Shown piece by piece: positions 1 through 10,601 of a DNA stretch of 64,000 nucleotides. Position numbers and translations under genes: made by a program. Origin of the DNA: Lunularia cruciata (lineage: Eukaryota > Streptophyta > Marchantiopsida > Lunulariales > Lunulariaceae); contig OX419755.1 in NCBI GenBank assembly GCA_948567375.1, positions 56,066,291 through 56,130,290 on the forward strand. The letters run 5' to 3'. Positions within the stretch are counted from its first letter, which is position 1. Every line of letters starts with the position of its first letter. The notes below the pieces were generated by a model. The model was not told the origin of the DNA. It was given only the letters and a program-made list of their open reading frames with translations, and did no database searches.

Positions 1-947
1 CTTAGAACTAATCAAGTTCCCAGTAGGTGGTTCAGAATCTCTTACTAGGATTCCTCATTTCATTGATCATTTTGCTCCACAAACTCCATCTAGGTGACTT
101 ACCAAGGTCGCCCATTCTTGAGTGGATATTCAATAATAGAATGTCTAATTTGGCAATAATAAAAACAACCACCGTTATATAACAATTTTTCTCTATCTAC
201 AATGCCAAGTGGTCTTTGTTAAATGGTATCAATCTCCATTGGTGCTCGCTTCTCCATTCGTATGTAGTGTATTGGTAGGTTTTGTGGAGGTCAAGGTCAA
301 GACCAAGTTGTTGCAACCAAGGAATCAAATCATTTAGGCAACCGCATGGCTTCCTCCAAGTGTTGTGGCTCTTGCATAGTACCTCTAATTTGGTTTGCAA
401 CTTCAAGCCCCATACAACTTGATCCAAAGCTTCACCTTCCAGTATATCTAGAATTTGCATGATAGTGTTTTAGAATTGTGTGATGTAACTTCTTATAGAG
501 CCAATCTGCTTCAACTCTGTCAACTTATCTTGTCCAGCTTGTGTGGCTTTTATAGCTTAGAATTAACCAATTATTGCACTCTTGAATTCTGTCCATGTCA
601 AGATTGGTGCAACAATTTTCCATTCAGCTTGCTCCACTCAGAATTGCCACCATAGCTTTGCTACTCCATCCAATTGGTTAAAGGCCAAGAGAATCTATTT
701 TTGTTCATCTTGAAGATTGGTAACTTCAAAATAATGTTCATATTCAAATACAAAATTCTCCATTGCACCCAAAAGACTCTTGCCTTTGAAAACCTTGGGT
801 TTTGGAAATTGGATTTTTTCTTCTCCTTCTTGAATTGGTACTCTTTTTATGTGCTCCTATCATCAATGATCTTGTCATCCAACAATCCAGTAAGGTGCTT
901 GATTTGTTGTCTCATAACAATGATAATCTTGAGCATTGCTACCATGG
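1..947 (-). pseudogene. Family C Ty3/gypsy gag relic (partial)
   Basis: Read on the minus strand from about 947 downward, this is a broken Gag of a chromovirus-like Ty3/gypsy element. Near 820-640 it reads like the capsid segment of plant gypsy Gags (a 'FEYEHYFEVTNLQDEQK' stretch), followed by the usual helical domain. A short intact piece lies at 197-460, with a 'LDILEGEALDQVVWGLK' motif. A degraded CCHC zinc knuckle follows near 155-100. Many stops and shifts interrupt it, so it cannot make protein. The relic runs off the left edge, where protease would be expected. Positions 1-305 are paralogous to 13964-14253, so this is a separate copy from the one to the right of A1. Confidence 0.7.
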
Positions 948-1332
948 TGTGGTGCCCACATTTTTTGTTTTTTTCAGAATAAAGGAGAAGAAGTGTATAG
1001 AGAAGTCGGATTGCGCCTGTATGGCCGAAGAAGGCAAGGAAAAGAGTCTTTGGGATGAAACCCGAAGTAAAGTGACTTTAGGTCATAAGGCAAAGTACTC
1101 GGAAATGCCCTGTCAGCATACAACCCGAAGTAAATTGTCTTCGTATCGGGGGGAGCTCAACCCAAGGCGAAGACAGTCTAACAACCTTTCGTCGGGGCAA
1201 GAAATTCAAGAAGAGGCCGTTTTAAAATTGGCGGCCCATATGCACGAAGGTTGATTGACAATGACAGGTGCATGTTGGAGGTGTGATTTTTTGGTAGGAA
1301 CTTGAAGTGATGGAAGACGAAGAAGCGCAACT

Positions 1333-1341
1333 CTATAAAAA
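1333..1341 (+). promoter_or_regulatory. TATA-like box in family A LTR (5' copy)
   Basis: CTATAAAAA lies just ahead of the LTR-borne ORF. The same box occurs at the matching place in the 3' LTR (10574-10582) and in A2 (near 34953), each followed by the ORF. It sits only about 27 bp before the first ATG at 1361, so a transcript started here would more likely use the later conserved ATG at 1499. Function is inferred from position and conservation only. Confidence 0.4.
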
Positions 1342-1360
1342 TTAGAACTGCAACGACAAA

Positions 1361-2755
1361 ATGTCGAGTAATTTTCCTTCGCCGCTGAGAAGTCATCTTG
1401 CAGGTGATCGGGGAAAGGGAAATAGAGTTGGGATCGTGTTAGTGCGCAAGGGCGTGGTCACGAGAGTGAAATTAAGAGGAAGTGAGAAGGTAGAAGAGAT
1501 GGGAGGAGGGAAGAAGAACTCCAAATTTGCAGTGAGAAATCATACGATTCCGAGGTTAGATGTGATAGCAAGGAACAAAGTCTTGAGCCGACTTTGGATC
1601 ACCTTTTTGGCATGGAACTGGAACGTAAGTTTTCCAGGATTCATGACAGAGTAAGTGTCTTGATGGACCCAAGGAAGAAGGGAAGAGAGGAAATCCGGCT
1701 CGCTGGACAGAGTCGGATTGGAGACTTGTACTCGGTAAAGAAGCAGGCTTGGAGCAAGGGGCCACGTTCTTGGGGAAGGGAGAGATAGCTCAAGAGACTC
1801 AGGAGGTGAGAGATGCCTTCTCGTCAAAAAGAACAAAGAATGGTTATAAAGTTGAGAGTTACAAGGATCCAGTGAAGAGAGGGATCGTGAGTGCTCTCAT
1901 GGCGATCTTGACGCCGGAGAGAATGACTTATGTGATGAAACACCAAGCGGTGTTCTTCCATAAGTTGTTTGCAAGAGACCTATAAATTGGGTGAGGTGTT
2001 TTCACGGGAGAACAAGGCAGATGGTGTGGAATTTGCGGGATAAGTCGCCTCCACACTACATTGTGCCGTTTGCTGTACACTTCTACCTCGGGCTCAATTT
2101 GCTGAACTTGGCAGAGCAGACTTGGATGGTATCGCACTTCCATCTTGATGTGCAAAAGGAGGTCGATGTCGAGGAGCAGCAATACATTCTCCAAATCCGG
2201 AGCACGGACGACTACTATGCAAAGACAGGGAAGAATGTGGAGGTCGCAGTGAGTACCCCGACAAAGAAGAGGAGTCGGCAAGGAGAAGCCAAAGACAGCA
2301 AGAAACCTCAAAAGATGCAGAGAAGTGACCCGAGGCGAGGTATGGTGGTAATTGAGTCGGAGGATGAAGGCTCAGAAGGAGATGCTGAGATCAAAACGGA
2401 AGACTCGGAACATGAGGAGGAGCCAGAGCTAACGTTGCAGAGTGGAGGTACAAGCAGCAATAGTGAAGAAGGTGGAGAGATGACATCGGTGCCAGCGGCT
2501 GACAAATACAAAGAAGAAGTGCAAGCCGAGTTGGAAGCCAAAGACAACACAACGCTGGAAGACGAAGTAACGGTGCCCGAGGAAAAGAAGATTGCAGTAC
2601 ATCAAGGAGTTCACTCGCAATGTAAGGCAAAGTGTGAAGCGGGGCCGAGTAGAGTGAAGGAAGAGGTAGCCGGACCTCGGAGTGCAGCGAAGGTGACTTT
2701 GGGAGTTTTGCGGGAGGGATCAGAGGAAGTTAGAGTAGAGAAAGAAGATACTTAG
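1361..2755 (+). pseudogene. LTR-borne ORF, 5' LTR copy (frameshifted)
   Basis: This is the counterpart of the ORF at 10602-12008. The opening segment (1361-1654) is intact and lacks the stop found in the 3' copy: a tryptophan codon stands where the 3' copy has TAG. An 11-base deletion near 1652 and a second small indel near 1978 shift the frame, leaving pieces at 1749-1985 and 1991-2755. The last piece holds the Lys/Glu-rich linker, with KKRSRQGE then long acidic runs such as EHEEEPELTLQSGG. I do not recognise the protein. The central part (a helical block with FHKLF, NLRDK, HYIVPF and HFYLGLNLL) looks globular and the C-terminal half looks disordered. The start could be 1361 or 1499 (MGGGKK, conserved in A2). 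Confidence 0.6.
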
Positions 2756-3240
2756 AATACCCATGACTTCAATTTCAATTCTGATTGAAGATGGAATAGA
2801 AATTGAAGGAGAAAGAACAGTAGTGAATAAACTTGAAGTGCAGGATCCGACAGTAAGTGTCTTCGGGTTAGTAACATGAGTGATTAGGGGAAAGTGGGTT
2901 ACAAATTGAAGGTGAAGATAGTGTACCCATGCTTTCAATTACAATTCTTGATGAGGATATAGTAGAATTAGCAAAAGAATTGATAATAGTTAGACCCAAG
3001 GTAAGAGAGATAGGAGTGCAGGTGTCTTCGGATTTGACATTTGACACTTTAGAGAAGAGTGGGTCGGGAGATAGGGATTTAGAAGGCTTAATTATGATAG
3101 GAATTGCAGATCAGGGAGGAGAAGTGTTAGAATTAGTGGAGGAATTGGGAGTTGTGAAACCAGAGGATAGAGTAGTAGGAAGTAAGATTACTGAGGTTTG
3201 GGTTTGAAAGCCGAGGACGAAGTAAACATCGGATCAGAAT
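2755..3240 (+). repeat. Duplicated coding-like block inside family A LTR
   Basis: Two related units start near 2757 and 2923, each opening with tacccatg followed by a similar string (MTSISILIEDG and MLSITILDEDI). This looks like an old tandem duplication with a period of about 166 bp. The second unit stays open to 3207 and is strongly acidic. The same pair occurs in the 3' LTR (12013-12496), in A' (33590-34072) and partly in A2 (45120-45360). It could be a former C-terminal extension of the LTR ORF or plain LTR sequence. Coding status is unproven. Confidence 0.4.
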
Positions 3241-4040
3241 AGTAACAGTTTTGAGATTTGAAGAGGGAGATATGAAGAGGTGCATTGTCATTTTGGATCT
3301 ACAGGTTAGAACAGTTGTGGTAGAATGGTTTAGTTGTTAGAACTGTCAATTTGTTCACTACTTAAGAGTGGCATTTGCAGTCAGAAGTTGTTCAGTGCTC
3401 ATAATTTCTGAAAATAGACAAAGCGAAGTGCTGTGAAGCAGTGCTCGTTGCTAGAGCTTGATTCCAAGTATCAACTTTGTAATTGTGTTTGTGAGTGTGT
3501 GAAGAAATTCAAAGTGCAAGTCAATGTGTTTGTTGGATGTTGGATTCCATAGCCTTGATCTTCATTCTGTGTGTTTGATCCTGAGTGAAGTGCAATTGAA
3601 GCAATGCCTTGACAGATCTGAGAGGAATTGTAGTGTTGGTAGTATTCTGCATTTGTGAGGGCAGTGCAAAGTTGATGTGAAGCAATTTCGATCGAGGAAG
3701 TTGTGCCTTCAATGGAAGGGTGGAACACAATCTGAGGCAAAGTCGTTTTGCATTGAAGTGCCATTTTTGGGAGAGCCTGAATCATCACAATCAAGATTGT
3801 TTGGAAAGATTTGATGGAGTTGTGATTAAGGAGTGTTAATTTGTGACAAGACTGCGAGTCAGTGCTTGTTACTCTCTTCTGGGTGCGGTTTCTACCTGAG
3901 AGATTAAAGATGCAACCAAGAAGAACTAAATTGTTACTTTGCTTTGTATTTGGACATTTCTGACTTGTATCTCTGCGGGAACAAACTTTACTTACCCGAT
4001 TACCGCAAAAGTGATATTTGCCGGGTTGTCACATGATTTT

Positions 4041-4058
4041 TGGCACCGCTGCCGGGGA
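4041..4058 (+). promoter_or_regulatory. A1 primer-binding site (tRNA-Asp type)
   Basis: tggcaccgctgccgggga lies 7 bases after the 5' LTR end. It matches the complement of the 3' end of plant tRNA-Asp(GUC), TGGCGCCGTTGCCGGGGA, at 16 of 18 places. Both mismatches are transitions. It would prime minus-strand DNA synthesis. Confidence 0.85.
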
Positions 4059-4072
4059 TACAAATCTCAGAA

Positions 4073-6742
4073 ATGGAAGAATACAAAGCCAAATTCAAAA
4101 CTGGGTATCAACGCAATATGAATGTCTGCATCAAGAGAACAACGGGAAGAGAGAGCTCGAAGATGAGCACTTCAACGTGAAGAAGACATCTGAATGTCCC
4201 ATCCCTCATTGACGAAACTAAACAAGAGGCGTTGGATTTTCAACTCCTTCACGAAGTGCAAGAAGCCCTGCGAGAACTCGATCACAAGAAACACGAAGGT
4301 GGTTGGCAAGGCTACTTCGCATCTCCCTCTTCTTCCAAGAAGAAGAAAGAATTGAGTGGGCAAACATATGCATTGCGGCCCAGTTTACCAACTTCTCCTA
4401 GAGTTGTAAAGGAAGTTGTTTCCTTGAAGAACTTTGTTTGAGAAAAGACAACACGAACACTTACTGAAGACGAGTGTCAACATCTTCTATGAATGATTCC
4501 TTGGTTGTCCCGAAGGAATTTTGAAGAACCAATCAAAGGTGTTGATCCTGAATCTTCCACTTGGGTTGAAGTCGACACCCTCATAGAAGAAATTGTCAAA
4601 GAAGACCCCACCTTGAATTTGACAAATTGGAATCCCTGGGCTGACAACACGGCGTCAATACCAGCCAATTCTTCAATTCCGTCAAGTTCAACACTACCTC
4701 AGCCGATCCCAGTGCATCAAACGATGACTTCGTTGCCTGTCACCCGACACGCCTATCAGAAGTACAAGGGGATAGAACAAGACAAAGACCCCGATGAATT
4801 CATCGAAGAATTCAAAGTCATCTCATTTGCTAACAAGGAGCATGACTCGGCGGATCGACTGAGAATTTTCCCAAGTTTTCTCCAAAAGAAAGCTCAGAGC
4901 TGGTACACCCATGTGACCCAGAAGGGGTTCGTACCCGCGGACTGGGCAGACTTGAGAAACAACTTCCTGGAACAATTCTGGGAGGTTGACTACGATACGA
5001 GTGTCTTTGCGGCACTCAACAATTTGGACCGAGGCAAGACGAAGAAGTTGAGAGACTACTCTGAGCGGTTCATGGCACTATTGAACCGAGTTCCCAAGCA
5101 ATCGGGGGTGGTGGGTTACTCCGATGCCCAAGCCATTACCTGGTTCCTTGGGGGCCTTTCACTAGAGATACGAATCTTTGCCAGGGAGAGGAATGTAACT
5201 TCCTTGTACAAAGTACTCAAACATGTCGCTTGTTATGAAGCGGCCCACTCTCACTTTGCCGGTAACCAGAGAAATCAGGAGAAGAAAGGCAAGAAGCCCA
5301 GAAGGAGAGCTTCACGTAGCACCTCCTCTTCTTCAGATGAATCCTCTATGTCTTTGAGCTCTTCTTTGGAATCCAAAGAAGAATCAAAGCCAAGATGAGT
5401 CAGAAGACGTGGAGGCAAGAAACCAGTGACTCCTCCAGCAAAGAGTGTACATAAGGCGGATACCAAGCTGGATGCCCTCATCAAGGAGTTTTTGGATTTC
5501 AAGATCCAGATGATTTGGGCCAAAGACCAAAGGAAGGCCCCAGCGTTTGGACGATCTAATGTGTGGTGCACCGCATGTAGCAAATCCGGCCACGCCAACA
5601 CAAAATGCAATACTCGTAATGCATTCTCGGTGCAGCAAATTGATTGGGTTCCGGGATGGAACCAAGACGAGGACGAGGAGACTGTGTACCAAACGCATGA
5701 AGTACAACCTCAAGCAAGCACATCGTATCAAGGTCCGAGGTATGGACCAAGGGAGTATAACCCCAATGCTCCTCCATGAAGACCACCGATGAGCAACCAA
5801 AATCGGCCTCAAAATGTTGCACCCGGAGCCTGTTATAATTGTGGCTTGATGGGACATTGGTCTCCAAATTGTCCCGAGCCAAGAAGGTAAATTGGGTGCA
5901 TTCCCCTGTGTGGAAATTGTAAAGGATTGGGGCATACGGGCAACCAATGTCCTCACCCACCAAACCCAAAGCCGCCTGTAAAGTATGTACAGACCCCCGC
6001 TGAGCGTGCAACACTTCAGCCAAAGGGGGATACAAATGTAAATTGCATTACCCTTGAGGAAGAAAGACCTCAAGAAGGGAGTCCGGCCTCAGAAGGAGAA
6101 TGGCCGGACCTTGAAATTTTGAAGGTTGAGACACGCTCCAGTAAGAAGAAGCGTGATCCCGAAGAACTGAGTACGACCACGTCATCTTCAAGAAAGGCGA
6201 AGAGATTGCGCCCAAAAGCAATTCTTTTTCCTAAGGAGGAAAAGATCCTTGCAAAAGCTAAAGCTAAAGCCTTGCAGAAAGAACTAAAGGAGGCACTACT
6301 CAGAACTCGGGAACTGAGTTTGGAAGAGGAGACAAAGATGAAGTCTCAAGTTTTTCCGGCGGACATCCGATCCGAAGTAAAGGGTCTGATCCAAGCCAAG
6401 GTGGGCCAACCCGAGGAACCTTGGGTTAAGGCCATCAGCAAGCCCATCACCATTTTGAAGCGTCCTAAAGTCAAGAGGGAATATGGAGAGACTTTGGACC
6501 CAAAGCCAAAGGCAAAGATGGTCAAATTGGGAGGAGTTCCCCAATATGATATTGTAGCAGATTTGGCAACCACAAATGCCAATGTAACTTTCAAGCAATT
6601 GTGGGAAGATAACAAGCTGTACAAGAGACAGCTGAATTTGGCCCTCAAGAAGGTGAGGTCGATGTCAAAGAAGGACCTGCCTGCTATTTATTGTATTGAA
6701 CAAGAAGATTTGGGATCTCCCAAGGTAGACACGGAGATTGCA
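4073..6742 (+). pseudogene. A1 gag (nucleocapsid with three CCHC knuckles)
   Basis: The reading frame opens at ATG 4073 and stays in one frame through gag, broken only by point stops at 4178, 4439, 4490, 5396, 5777 (all TGA) and 5888 (TAA). The capsid-like retrotransposon-gag domain spans about 4750-5250 (YQKYKGIEQDKDPDEFIEEF, then SWYTHVTQKG and LRDYSERFMALLNRV). A basic and serine-rich stretch follows. Three CCHC knuckles come next: 5567-5608 (C-x2-C-x4-H-x4-C), 5831-5872 and 5909-5950. A Lys/Glu-rich linker leads to the protease. Because the stops are substitutions within a single frame, the ancestral protein was continuous with protease. Gag would form the virus-like particle in the cytoplasm. 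This copy is dead. Confidence 0.85.
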
Positions 6743-7474
6743 AGGTGCATGATCACATCGATACCCATTGACTCTGGGTCCGGTGTGAATGTTATGACCA
6801 AGGATATTGCAAATCGACTCGGGTATCACACGTTTGAACCAACACCCCGATTGTTGAAGTTTGCAGACCAAACCAGGAGATGGCCATTGGGCATGCTGTC
6901 AAACATTACCACGATCATTGGAGGGGTACCCTTCAAGTTGAATTACATTGTATTGCAACCAGTGACAAAAACTGGTTACCCTCTGTTGATCGGCAGACCT
7001 TGGTTGTACAATGCCCAAGTTATAGTGGATTGGCATCAGCAAAAGTTAAGATTCAAGGACATTTCGTTCAAAGATCAGAAGCTGGTGACTGTGAGTTGGA
7101 CGAAGGTTCCCCATCTGGGGGAAACAAGTTCATCAGAAGAGGAGGACCAATCCAAAGACTCATCGTCTTCGTCCTCAGACGAATCCAAAGACAAAGTCTA
7201 GGTTAATTACTTGGAATGCTACGAGGTGGATGTTGAAGACAAGGATCCATATGACTTCGCCTCGGGTGAACCTAACTTGGAGGAAGGAGGTTTGATGGCC
7301 GCTCGCCTCGGGTTAAGCTGAGTAAGCCACGTTGAAGGAGTCATCAACCCCGATGACTGTCAAGATGTTTTATTAACTGAAGGAAAAATTTTAAAAATCT
7401 CAAAGACAGTTACTTTGGAGGAGTTGGCAAGATACACTGCCCTATTTATAGAATTCCAAGATGTATTCGCCTAG
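6743..7474 (+). pseudogene. A1 aspartic protease and linker to RT
   Basis: This retropepsin-like domain is in the same frame as gag. The catalytic aspartate is in DSGSG (codon 6770-6772), and the second hallmark, LLIGRPWL, lies near 6980. It is followed by a Ser/Glu-rich linker (SSSEEEDQSKDSSSS). In-frame stops lie at 7199 (TAG), 7319 (TGA) and 7472 (TAG). The last falls where related polyproteins have tryptophan (DVFAWS), so it is probably TGG to TAG. The enzyme would cut the Gag-Pol polyprotein during particle maturation. Catalytic residues remain, but the frame is closed on the downstream side. Confidence 0.85.
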
Positions 7475-8835
7475 TCGATTGATCAAATGCCGGGTATTCC
7501 ACGAGAATTTGGAGAACACCGGATTGATCTGATTGAAGGTGCAGTTCCGGTTTGGCAGCGACAATACCGTCTGAACCCAAAGTACTCACTTTTGGTGAAA
7601 GATGAAATTGACAAGTACTTAGGAGCCGGAATCATCTTCCCTGTCTTAAGCAATGAATGGGTCTCCCCCATTGTCATTGTCCCAAAGAAGAAAATAGGGA
7701 AGATCCGAGTGTGCCAAGACTTCCGAAAGTTGAACGCAGTTACAATGAAAGATCATCATCCCTTGCCTTTTACCAATACAATTTTAGATCAGGTAGCTGG
7801 GCATCCTTGTTATAGTTTGCTTGATGGATTTTCAGGGTACAATCAAGTATCCATTCGAGAAGAAGACAAGGATAAAACTACATTCACAACAGATTGGGGG
7901 CACTTTTGCTTACAATCAAATGCCCTTTGGGTTGTATAATGCTCCCGCTACTTTCCAGCGGATGATGAATTCAATCTTCAAAGATTTCTTGTGCAAATTT
8001 GTGGAAGTTTTTATTGATGACTTTTGTGTGTTTGGGCAAAGAGATGTACATTTAGATTACCTTTGCCAAACATTTGAAAGATGTCGTGTTGCCGGCTTGT
8101 CATTACACCCGGAGAAGTGCTTCTTTGCAATGAAGGAGGGAATTCTTCTGGGGCATCGGGTGTCAAGCCAAGGTATCGAAGTTGATGTCGAGAAGGTCAA
8201 AATAATCGCAGCTTTGGAATCCCCGAAGAACATCCGGGAGCTGAGAGCCTTCTTGGGACATGTCGGATATTACAGACGCTTCGTGTCAAACTATGCAGTG
8301 CTTGCTGCACCACTTACAAAGCTTCTGAAGAAATCCAAAGACTATCTGTGGGAAGCAAATCAAGAAGAAGCTTTCCAGGTGTTGAAGAAGAAACTAGTTG
8401 AAGCACCAATCATGAGGGCCCCAAATTGGGACGTCCCTTTTCATGTGTATGTGGACACTTTGTCCATGGCCATTGGAGTCGTCTTAAGTCAGAAGGACGA
8501 GAAGAAGAAGGACTACCCGGTGTATTATGCCAACCAGCAACTTTCAGTTTCTGAAAAGAACTATTTGACAACTGAAAGAGAAGCACTCGGAATGGTGTAT
8601 GCCTGCAAGAAATTTTGTCATTATTTGTTGGGGTATGAATTTGTCTTCTATGTGGACCATTACGCATTGCAACATTTGGTCAAGAAGGCAGATTTATCGG
8701 GACAAATTGCAAGATGGATCTTGTTGTTACAAGAGTTCACGTATACTGTACAAGTAAGGAAGGGAGCTTCACATTCGAATGCGGACTTCTTGTCTAGGTT
8801 AGAAACTCAAGACCAGGAGTGGGAAATTGACGATC
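7475..8835 (+). pseudogene. A1 reverse transcriptase and RNase H
   Basis: RT begins after a PGIPREFGEHRIDLI-type lead-in. It shows WVSPIVIVPKKK, RVCQDFRKLNAV, LLDGFSGYNQV, then MPFGLYNAPATFQR and the catalytic FIDDF at 8010-8024. One extra G in a G run near 7897-7902 shifts the frame: the upstream half reads in the frame of 7487 and the downstream half in that of 7821. RNase H covers about 8400-8810, with its aspartate in VYVDTLS, then TEREAL, YVDHYAL and NADFLSRL. Together these would copy genomic RNA to DNA in the particle. Without the single insertion this stretch would be open, so decay here is lighter than in gag or integrase. Confidence 0.88.
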
Positions 8836-10177
8836 GGTTCCTTGACAAAGAGTTGTATCACTTATCAGAAATGCGAAGTACAAGGTATGCAGCTGAATAT
8901 AATTATCTGAATACTCTCCATTGTCCTGAGGGGATGGACCTGGAACAGCAAGCAGTCTTTCTCAGGAAAATGGGGCCGTACCAGCTTAAACACAACATTT
9001 TTTTTTTAGATGGGCAAAGACAAAGTACTTTGGTGATGCTTGGAGTCATACGAAGTAGGAGGAGTGATTGAATCTTTACACTCCAAAGCATCGGGAGAAC
9101 ACTATGCTCTGAAGAATATTGTAAAGAAAATTCTTTCAGCATGGTATTGGTGGCCTACAATGTACAAAGACGTGCATGCTCATATCCAAAGCTGTGATGC
9201 TTGTCAGAGAACGGGGAAGCCGACGGCTACTTCTCAATGGCCTTTGAGACCAATTTTGCCTTTGGCCCCATTTGAGAAATGGGGAATTGATTTTGTGGGT
9301 CCCATTCAACCAATGACCTGAGTCACAAGAAAGTGATACATTTTGGTTTGCACTAACTATGCTACCAAGATGGTCAAAGCTGAAGCAACTCGCAGAGATG
9401 ATGCTGAATTTCTTTTGAAACATCATCTCCTGATATGGGTGTCCTCTGGTATTGGTCAGTGACCAAGGAACACATTTTTTGAACTCTATAATGGAGGCAT
9501 TAACCAAGTACTTTCAGATTAAGCATCGGAAGACGACTCCTTACAACCCAAAAGCAAATGGCTTAACAGAAAAAGCGAATGGGTTACTCGGTAAAATTTT
9601 GAATAAGGTGACTATCAATTATGCCTATGATTGGGATACAAAATTACCAGCCACGTTGTGGGCATATCAAACGACAAAGAAGATTACAACCAAACAAACT
9701 CCATACTTCTTGACATATGGCTTGCATCCCATACTGCCAGTTGAATTTGAAGTTCCGACATATCGGGTTCTTTGCAAAGAATGAATGTCGGAAGAAGACA
9801 GTCAGGATCTTCGGATTCATCAACTGATGTGGTTAGAAGAGAAAAGAGATGATGCAATGCAAACCACAAAAGAAGTACAAGCACAGAGGAAAGTCAGACA
9901 CGATAAGAGAATCAAGCCTGTGACTGTACGAGAAGGGGATTTGGTTTTGTTATATGACAATCGCCGAATATTTTTTCCAGGCGAGTTACATTTGAGATGG
10001 ATGGGTCACTATCAAGTTCTTCGTCTTTACAAAAATGGGTCCATGCAGCTCGTAGACTTAGAAGGTAATCCTTTTGCCACTCGAGTAAACGGGTGGAGAG
10101 TTCGGAGATATTGGACCATAGACTCGGAAGTTTCTAAGACACCCGAGGTCTATGTTTGCGGGGACGCTCACATTTGA
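8836..10177 (+). pseudogene. A1 integrase with GPY/F-like end, no chromodomain
   Basis: The zinc-binding HHCC part is at about 9075-9210 (HSKASGEH, then CDACQRTGK). The catalytic core follows after PFEKWGIDFVGP. The first catalytic aspartate is changed to asparagine (AAC at 9355-9357, in CTNYATK). The second D (9461-9463, SDQGTHF) and the E (9569-9571, NGLTEKANG) are kept with the D-x35-E spacing. TGA stops at 9319, 9334, 9431 and 9782 and a frame change near 9400-9430 break it. The C-terminal part has a GPY/F-like WMGHYQVLRL and ends at 10177 with no chromodomain. Integrase would insert the cDNA into nuclear DNA. This copy is inactive. Confidence 0.85.
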
Positions 10178-10186
10178 GGGCGGAAG
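10176..10186 (+). promoter_or_regulatory. A1 polypurine tract
   Basis: gagggcggaag sits 2 bases before the 3' LTR start (tgcggtg at 10189), the expected place for the primer of plus-strand DNA synthesis. One C interrupts the purine run. Confidence 0.65.
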
Positions 10187-10573
10187 TATGCGGTGCACAC
10201 ATTTTTTGTTTTTTTCAGAATAAAGGAGGAGAAGTGTATAGAGAAGTCAGATTGCGCCTGTATGGCCAAAGAAGGCAAGGAAAAGAGTCTTCGGGATGAA
10301 ACCCAAAGTAAAGTGACTTTAGGTCATAAGGAGAAGTACTCAAAAATGCCCTGTCAGCATACAACCCGAAGTAAATTATCTTTGTATCGGGGGGAGCTCA
10401 ACCCGAGGCAAAGACAGTCTAACAACCTTTTGTCGGGGCAAGAAATTCAAGAAGGGGCCATTTTAAAACTGGCGGCCCATACGCGCAAAGGTTGATTGAT
10501 AGTGACAGGTGCATGTTGGAGGTGTGATTTCTCGGTAGGAACTCGAAGTGACAGAAGACAAAGAAGCACAACT

Positions 10574-10582
10574 CTATAAAAA
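10574..10582 (+). promoter_or_regulatory. TATA-like box in family A LTR (3' copy)
   Basis: CTATAAAAA matches 1333-1341 and the A2 copy near 34953. In the 3' LTR it could drive an mRNA that contains only the LTR ORF. Inferred from position. Confidence 0.4.
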
Positions 10583-10601
10583 TTGGAATTGCAATGACAA
10601 A

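Larger units (their letters stand above)
948..4033 (+). repeat. A1 5' LTR (3.09 kb)
   Basis: This is a direct repeat of 10189-13281 over its whole length, starting tgtggtgcccacat and ending ttgccgggttgtcaca. It carries a TATA-like box at 1333-1341, an ORF-bearing segment (1361-2755), and a second duplicated coding-like block (2755-3240). A TTAAG-type box near 3360 sits about 670 bp before the LTR end, where a genomic-RNA promoter could be. The last 130 bp, through the conserved tttacttaccc and gcaaaagtgatatttgcc, are the part best kept in all family A LTRs in the window. Confidence 0.9.

Noticed and set aside
5384..6073. A 229-codon minus-strand ORF opposite A1 gag
   Set aside because: It is the shadow of the gag frame, whose zinc knuckles and continuous frame prove the plus strand.
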